A stretch of 34,834 nucleotides of DNA from a virus, in the IMG/VR virus record IMGVR_UViG_3300006735_000097, positions 1 to 34,834 of that record; one strand, given 5' to 3'. Below, piece after piece: positions 30,657 to 34,834 of this stretch (the first letter of the stretch is position 1; every line of letters starts with the position of its first letter). The translations under genes and the position numbers were made by a program. The notes below the pieces were generated by a model. It worked only from the letters and a program-made list of their open reading frames with translations, was not told where the DNA came from and made no database searches.

Positions 30657-31081
30657 TAAATACTCCTCATAATTTCTGCTAGTTCGTTTGCCCTATTGGG
30701 TGTTTGTTTTGCCCACCTACTATCGAGCATTTCTGAACTAGCAGATTCATAATCACACTTATTTAAGTGGTATCGAAAGTTTTTAAATTTAAGTAATCGT
30801 GGCAATCCTAGTTGAAAAGCCATATTAATAACACACCCAAAAGCACGAGGATCAATACTTTCGCTTTTGATGAAAGTCTCTGCATCATTGGTAGCTTGTT
30901 TAAAGTCTCGTTCAAAGAACTCCATAACTTTTGCATCATCATATTCTACTCCTTCCTGTAAATCGTCTGTAGGTAAAACTAAATGTCCAACTCCAAAAGT
31001 GGCGTTGCCTAGATGGTCTAAGTACACCTTGTTAATTTTTCCTTCGTGTTTAATAATTTCTTCTTTTATTTCTTCGTACAT
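30656..31081 (-). CDS. Endolysin, T4-type lysozyme (GH24)
   Basis: A 141-aa muramidase. The catalytic triad is visible with T4 spacing: Glu in KHEG, Asp nine residues later in YLDHLG and Thr six further on in NATFGVGHL. A late RW-x-x-QTPNRANELA segment fits the C-lobe. I choose ATG 31081 because GGAG precedes it; ATG 31105 adds eight residues. There is no signal peptide, so export depends on the holin. It cleaves the glycan backbone at the end of infection. Confidence 0.9.
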   Translation of the reverse strand: MYEEIKEEIIKHEGKINKVYLDHLGNATFGVGHLVLPTDDLQEGVEYDDAKVMEFFERDFKQATNDAETFIKSESIDPRAFGCVINMAFQLGLPRLLKFKNFRYHLNKCDYESASSEMLDSRWAKQTPNRANELAEIMRSI

Positions 31082-31272
31082 TCTATTAGTTTCTCCAAAT
31101 ACCATTTTGCTTTTTCTAAATCTTCAAGTCCGTTTTTGTGTTTATGTCTTACTACATACTTCACAATGTTGCCTTGAAAGTAATCGAGTTTAAATTCTGC
31201 TATAAAGTCTGACACTTGTATCTTTGTGCCTATGTAATAAGAGGGGTTGATCTTATCTTTAGACTTTTCCAT
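31066..31272 (-). CDS. DUF3310 nucleotide-kinase-like small protein
   Basis: A 68-aa protein. INPSYYIGTKIQVSDFI, FQGNIVKYVVRHKHKNGLEDLEKAKWYLEKLI is the DUF3310 pattern (GN-(I/V)-x-KY-x-x-R-x-x-x-K-x-G-x-x-D-L-x-KA-x-WYL). Sometimes labelled nucleotide kinase-like, but it lacks a P-loop. The ATG at 31272 has GGAGG upstream; ATG 31284 is an alternative. It overlaps both neighbours. Confidence 0.8.
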   Translation of the reverse strand: MEKSKDKINPSYYIGTKIQVSDFIAEFKLDYFQGNIVKYVVRHKHKNGLEDLEKAKWYLEKLIECTKK

Positions 31273-31954
31273 TCCACCTCCCATTATCTTCTAATGTCAT
31301 GGGAATTAATTGAGGAATACCATTTAATATAACTGCACACCCAAGAGTAGGTCTGCGAATATTAACTCTTGAATAGGCAAAAGCTAATGAATGTTTATCT
31401 ATTAAACAACCAATAGTCATTCCCCACCTGAGTTTCTCAGGCGAATTCCAGTACCCTAATTTGAAATCCGTATGGTAGTGACCTTGTATAAAATTATATC
31501 CAATGGACATAGATGATTTAACAGGATCTTTATTCATGTTATGGCAAAAATAATACTCACCATATTTGTCTTTAATGATTAATCTATCGTGCCACTTCCA
31601 ATTTGTATGATCTACTCCTAAGACATCTGCGTATTCTTTAATAGCTTGTCTTGGAAAGCCATGATGTTTTCTTTTTCTATAAACAAGAGAACCATGATTA
31701 CTATGAAGTAAATCCATTTTAGGAAATAACTTTTCTAGTTTTTTGATTTTGTATTGTGCTAATTCTAATTCTTTAGTGGCACTTGGTAAATCAGGATCAG
31801 AATCATGGAAGGACAAAGCCGAGTAATCAACTTCATCTCCAATGTTTACCACTCTTGAAAATTTATATTTTTTGCTAATAGCTTTTAAGAAAGAATAGCT
31901 ATCAACATGAGAATATGGCTCATGCAAATCCGAAATCGCTAAGATATTCGACAT
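31259..31954 (-). CDS. Calcineurin-like metallophosphoesterase
   Basis: A 231-aa enzyme with the metal-binding blocks in order: DLHEP (9-13), GDEVD (about 39-43), SNHGS (about 85-89, the GNHD position with Ser first), CHN (about 137) and GHYH (about 158-161). Similar phosphoesterases are common in marine podoviruses and may act on nucleotides or DNA ends. The GNHD-to-SNHG change is a variant, but the metal-binding Asn and His are kept. Confidence 0.82.
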   Translation of the reverse strand: MSNILAISDLHEPYSHVDSYSFLKAISKKYKFSRVVNIGDEVDYSALSFHDSDPDLPSATKELELAQYKIKKLEKLFPKMDLLHSNHGSLVYRKRKHHGFPRQAIKEYADVLGVDHTNWKWHDRLIIKDKYGEYYFCHNMNKDPVKSSMSIGYNFIQGHYHTDFKLGYWNSPEKLRWGMTIGCLIDKHSLAFAYSRVNIRRPTLGCAVILNGIPQLIPMTLEDNGRWNGKV

Positions 31955-31999
31955 AAGATTATCCTTTCAAATTAAGATAAAATTGCAAGTTTTAAATAT

Positions 32000-32209
32000 T
32001 TAAGTATTTTTAATTATTTTAGTAGTGCAAAATGTAGTGACATAAGTATCAGGTATTTGCGTTAATTCTTTAGCTAATTTTATAGATGCTTCTCTACATT
32101 CTTCTTTTGTATTATAAGACACATCATAAATAATATTCTGTACGCAAGTTTGCTCTAATGATGTTATGGGATTTTGGACACATAACCAAAAAATAAGAAA
32201 CATTTTCAT
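32000..32209 (-). CDS. Small exported Cys-containing protein
   Basis: A 69-aa protein with an N-terminal hydrophobic segment (MKMFLIFWLCV) and four cysteines in all, three of them in the mature region (about 22, 38, 61). It looks like a secreted or periplasmic protein held by disulfides. No true lipobox (the residue before Cys is Leu), so an outer spanin is not supported. Similar tiny exported proteins recur beside marine phage lysis genes. Confidence 0.6.
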   Translation of the reverse strand: MKMFLIFWLCVQNPITSLEQTCVQNIIYDVSYNTKEECREASIKLAKELTQIPDTYVTTFCTTKIIKNT

Positions 32210-32211
32210 AG

Positions 32212-32403
32212 CTAGTTGCCATTAAGGTACTTTTCAATCCATATAATCTTTTCTTTAATAACAGCTATATCTTGTTGCATTTCAGATATTGTATTTGCTT
32301 TTGTTTCTACAGCTTCGAGGCGTTCACTCCACATACCCCAAGTCATAGCTAATGATGTAAGGATCACTAGGTAAGGTAATACTGTTTTTATATCAAAGTT
32401 CAT
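32212..32403 (-). CDS. Single-span membrane protein with coiled coil
   Basis: A 63-aa protein: residues 8-25 (VLPYLVILTSLAMTWGMW) span the membrane; the rest is a coiled coil (RLEAVETKANTISEMQQDIAVIKEKIIWIEKYL). This fits an inner-membrane spanin-like or accessory topology. Overlaps the TerS-like gene by 4 bp. Confidence 0.6.
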   Translation of the reverse strand: MNFDIKTVLPYLVILTSLAMTWGMWSERLEAVETKANTISEMQQDIAVIKEKIIWIEKYLNGN

Positions 32404-32828
32404 TTAGACCATTCCACTTTAAATTCTGATCCTTTTGAATCAGAAATGCTCATGGTTTGTTTTTCAGAACCCCATACATGATTTTGTAGTTTAGAGTTTT
32501 TGTGGTGATAATTTTTTTGAATAATCTCAATTAACTTAACTTCTGTCATAGTAAGTTTTTTATCTTGTGCTTTTTTATAAGCATCTTCTAAAATCTTATC
32601 TAACTTTTCATGGTTAAAAGTTATTTGATCGCTTTGTGCTACCCTATATAAAGTTTGGTAATTCTTTTCGTTTAGCCATTTACGAAGTGTTGTCCAACTG
32701 ACATCAAGTTCTTTAACACACTCCCTCGTAGTTTTTCCTTCAGCTACAAGTTCCATAAGTTTAGCCATGATGCTTTGTTTATATTTTGCAGGGCGATTAC
32801 CCTGTTTATTTACTACTTCTGTTGTCAT
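32400..32828 (-). CDS. Terminase small subunit-like protein
   Basis: A 142-aa protein. Residues 15-60 (YKQSIMAKLMELVAEGKTTRECVKELDVSWTTLRKWLNE) form the DNA-binding HTH of Sf6-like small terminases. The centre (ITFNHEKLDKILEDAYKKAQDKKLTMTEVKLIEIIQKNY) has the oligomerising helices, and the tail ends KVEWSK. It would bind the packaging site and TerL. It is about 13 kb from terL. Could instead be a regulatory HTH protein. Confidence 0.65.
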   Translation of the reverse strand: MTTEVVNKQGNRPAKYKQSIMAKLMELVAEGKTTRECVKELDVSWTTLRKWLNEKNYQTLYRVAQSDQITFNHEKLDKILEDAYKKAQDKKLTMTEVKLIEIIQKNYHHKNSKLQNHVWGSEKQTMSISDSKGSEFKVEWSK

Positions 32829-33313
32829 TATTTTACCTTTGCAGACATATTGTTAAGTGGATTGTCCAATGCCTTGTTAATTTTTAATTCTAAATCATTC
32901 TCAAGTTCTTTTATCATTTCTTCAAACAATCTAAGTTCTTCTCTAGTGTTATTCTTTACAGAATCAACAAGTGCCTCTGTGTGTCTTGAGTCTTTTTCAA
33001 GCTGACGGACATCACTTTTAAGGTCGTCTTTAAGTTCTTTTGCAGTAGAAGCCACTAGGTTTACTTCTTCTAAAATCATACTTATTTCAGATTGTATCAT
33101 GGTAACTTCTTGTTGTATTAATTCAATTCTTTTATCAAAATCAGAAAGATCAGGTGCTACAAAAGACTCTATCTTTTCTTCCATATCAATATAGCGTTTG
33201 TAAACTTCAAAACCTCCATACAGAAATCCAACAAATGTAGATAAGCCAATTATTAATGGAATAATTTTACTTTTACCTTTGACTTTTACCCCACCAAATT
33301 CTAGTTCTGCCAT
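32828..33313 (-). CDS. Membrane-anchored coiled-coil protein, marine-phage type
   Basis: A 161-aa protein starting MAELEFGGVKVKGK, then a membrane helix (IIPLIIGLSTFVGFLYGGFEVY, about 17-38) and the block YIDMEEKIESFVAPDLSDFDKRI. A long coiled coil reaches a NKALDNPL ending. The MAELEFGG-x-K opening and the ALDNPL end recur, as I recall, in many marine phage proteins without a known role. It would project a long rod from the inner membrane, perhaps in lysis or superinfection control. Confidence 0.7.
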   Translation of the reverse strand: MAELEFGGVKVKGKSKIIPLIIGLSTFVGFLYGGFEVYKRYIDMEEKIESFVAPDLSDFDKRIELIQQEVTMIQSEISMILEEVNLVASTAKELKDDLKSDVRQLEKDSRHTEALVDSVKNNTREELRLFEEMIKELENDLELKINKALDNPLNNMSAKVK

Positions 33314-34782
33314 TGTGCGTTTACCATTTCATCTATTGTTTGTTGTTGTGCCATATCAAACAATATTCCATAATTATCCTCTATTGTTTTATTTAAGTAT
33401 TCGTTAACATTTGTATCAACAATAGTTGATTGGGTGTCAAAAAATGTTTTTGTATTGCCTAATATTTGCATGACAATTAGTGTTTTCATTTGGTTTGATT
33501 CGTCATACCTAGCTTTATCATCAATCTTTTTAACTATTTTAGTAGCTGCTTTTTCTTTAGAGGAAGGTTCTTTTACAGGTTTTTCAGTTTCTTCCTGTTG
33601 TACTTCTTCTTGTTCGGTACTATCTTCTGCTTCCACAGAGGGTTCTTCAACAGCTTCGCTATTGGGTTCTGTTGTTTCTTCTTCAGGTTGCTCATTAGAA
33701 GTTTCTTCTACTTCAGGTTCAGGTATCTCAAGATCCATTTCCATTTCAATTTCTAATTCAAGTTCTAATTCTGTTTGTGCCTCAACTGTTACTATTTCAG
33801 GTTCAGGTAAATCTATTTCAAAGTCTATTTCAAATTCTTGTATTTCTAATTCTACAGTTTCGTATGAAACTTCTTCAGTCTCAGGTTCTATGGGAGTAAA
33901 ATCAATTTCACCATCATCAAAACTAATATCGTTATATTCAAATACTTCTTCAACAAATTCTATTTCTGTAGGATCAAAAATGTTGAGGTAATAAATTTCT
34001 TCTAAGGTGGTAATCTGTTGTGTAACTATGGTGTTTATTACATTGTAAAATACATCAACAGTAACATCATCAAATAAAGGACCAATAGCTAGGTTAATAT
34101 CCCTACCACCTACTTCAATAGTAAGTTTATTTAAAACACCACCGAAATCGAAACTCCCATTGTATGACTGATGTCCACTAGCGACACCAGTTTCAGACAA
34201 GATGTCAGTTCCTTGAAAGACTGTGTTGCTTCCATTAATTCCTGTAATGTGCAAGTAAATTCTATCCTGAGCATCTTGTTTATCTACTTCTATTGAGTAT
34301 TTGACTTCTCCACCATTACTAATATTTAATTCAGAAATATCGACAGTTTGTATGAATGTTGTTCCCATACCATCAACTCCCATGTTAGAAGTTGTGTTTC
34401 CACTTCCTGTAATCATAGCACACTTATCAGTACCTAATCCATAACAAGAATTGCCACTTGGCATTGACGCACTACCTTGACCACCCCAATCAATATCCAT
34501 ATCTCCTTCTTTAGAAGATGAAACATATCCGTTAGATCCATCTAAAATATCGTTTGAGTTTTCGTTAGTGACAGTTTCAGTTGTGGTTGTGACAGTAGTA
34601 GTTGTTGTTGTAACTATTTCTGTACCTAAATCTTCTTCAGTTATTTCAACTTGTGTATCTTCAGTAATAGTGACACTAGGATCACAAAGACCTTCGTGGT
34701 CAATTAAACATTCTGCTTTAGAATATGAGGAGACCAGTAGTAATAAGGAACAAAGTCTTATAAAGTGCAATATGACCGACAT
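33301..34782 (-). CDS. Exported acidic low-complexity protein, unknown function
   Basis: A 493-aa protein with a signal peptide (FIRLCSLLLLVSSYSKA, cleavage after about residue 23) and mature ECLIDHEGLC. A Thr run (TTTTTTVTTTTETV) follows, then a Gly/Asn/Ser-rich beta domain at about 85-245 with two cysteines. An intensely acidic Glu/Pro stretch spans about 265-405. The C-terminus (about 420-493) is helical. The ATG at 34782 is preferred (GGAG nine bases upstream); GTG 34785 is possible. It is exported by the host during infection or is a virion-surface protein. No enzymatic motif. Confidence 0.7.
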   Translation of the reverse strand: MSVILHFIRLCSLLLLVSSYSKAECLIDHEGLCDPSVTITEDTQVEITEEDLGTEIVTTTTTTVTTTTETVTNENSNDILDGSNGYVSSSKEGDMDIDWGGQGSASMPSGNSCYGLGTDKCAMITGSGNTTSNMGVDGMGTTFIQTVDISELNISNGGEVKYSIEVDKQDAQDRIYLHITGINGSNTVFQGTDILSETGVASGHQSYNGSFDFGGVLNKLTIEVGGRDINLAIGPLFDDVTVDVFYNVINTIVTQQITTLEEIYYLNIFDPTEIEFVEEVFEYNDISFDDGEIDFTPIEPETEEVSYETVELEIQEFEIDFEIDLPEPEIVTVEAQTELELELEIEMEMDLEIPEPEVEETSNEQPEEETTEPNSEAVEEPSVEAEDSTEQEEVQQEETEKPVKEPSSKEKAATKIVKKIDDKARYDESNQMKTLIVMQILGNTKTFFDTQSTIVDTNVNEYLNKTIEDNYGILFDMAQQQTIDEMVNAQWQN

Positions 34783-34798
34783 CACTTAACTCTCCCTC

Positions 34799-34818
34799 TA
34801 CAGGTTTACTTGCCTGTA
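34799..34818. other. Small inverted repeat upstream of exported-protein gene
   Basis: TACAGG (34799-34804) and CCTGTA (34813-34818) around an 8-base spacer, about 15 bp before the gene start. It may be an operator or the arm of a leader hairpin. The window ends 16 bases further on, so the promoter is not visible in full. Confidence 0.5.
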
Positions 34819-34834
34819 TATATTCAGTTTTATA

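Noticed and set aside
31066-31272. Nucleotide kinase function for the DUF3310 protein
   Set aside because: There is no P-loop; the label is only a family nickname.
32000-32403. Two-component spanin pair
   Set aside because: The exported protein has no acceptable lipobox before a cysteine, so the pair does not meet the usual criteria.
33434-33991. 185-codon Ser-rich plus-strand frame
   Set aside because: It is the antisense of the Glu/Pro-rich tract of the exported protein; GAA codons read backwards give TTC and Ser codons. No RBS or neighbours on that strand.
1-34834. Closed circular or terminally redundant genome
   Set aside because: Joining the right end to the left edge extends the truncated fibre gene by only about a dozen non-fibre-like residues before a stop, and I saw no shared end sequence.

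Overview
The window is most of the genome of a small, AT-rich tailed double-stranded DNA phage with a short-tailed (podovirus) architecture. It carries a SU10/P22-type head and neck set: large terminase, a 670-aa portal, scaffold, a SU10-type major capsid protein, an adaptor and a nozzle. It has no tail-tube, sheath or tape-measure genes, no tRNA or rRNA genes, and I recognise no RNA polymerase, DNA polymerase, helicase or primase. The low GC content, marine-type accessory proteins and gene order resemble the HTVC010P-like pelagiphages of SAR11 bacteria. That host assignment is inference from memory, not from a search. The left edge cuts through a fibre gene, and joining the two ends does not extend that gene sensibly, so the window looks like a nearly complete phage genome rather than a closed circle.

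Layout: (1) 1-19750, minus strand: the late structural module. Transcription runs from a zinc-finger gene and TerL through portal, scaffold, major capsid, neck proteins, internal/ejection proteins and a run of fibre proteins. A strong intrinsic terminator follows the capsid gene. (2) 19751-20379: an AT-rich non-coding spacer between divergent modules. (3) 20380-22568, plus: small early genes, mostly of unknown function, tightly overlapped, several below 60 codons. (4) 22616-23084, minus: two small genes. (5) 23085-23414: a control region with divergent extended -10 promoters and, on the plus strand, a hairpin followed by an exact rRNA-operon-type boxA. It leads into a 201-aa gene with an HDVSH motif. 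(6) 24106-25882, minus: a DUF1376-type replication protein, a LexA-type HTH protein and partners. (7) 25985-29182, plus: a small ORF framed by a 13-bp inverted repeat, then a recombination module (PD-(D/E)XK nuclease, ERF annealase, SSB-like protein with a DIPF tail, HNH nuclease). It ends in what looks like a truncated tyrosine-integrase N-terminus. (8) 29196-34785, minus: small lysine-rich proteins, 3-TM holin, GH24 lysozyme, DUF3310 protein, metallophosphoesterase, small membrane and exported proteins, a TerS-like protein far from TerL, and a 493-aa exported acidic protein.

The phage appears to rely on the host replisome and RNA polymerase. It supplies its own replication initiator, recombination enzymes and transcription regulators, then packages DNA through a head/neck of the SU10/P22 kind and lyses with holin plus lysozyme. 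The best candidates for undescribed biology are the boxA leader, the inverted-repeat-framed leader of the recombination operon, the integrase relic and the exported acidic protein.
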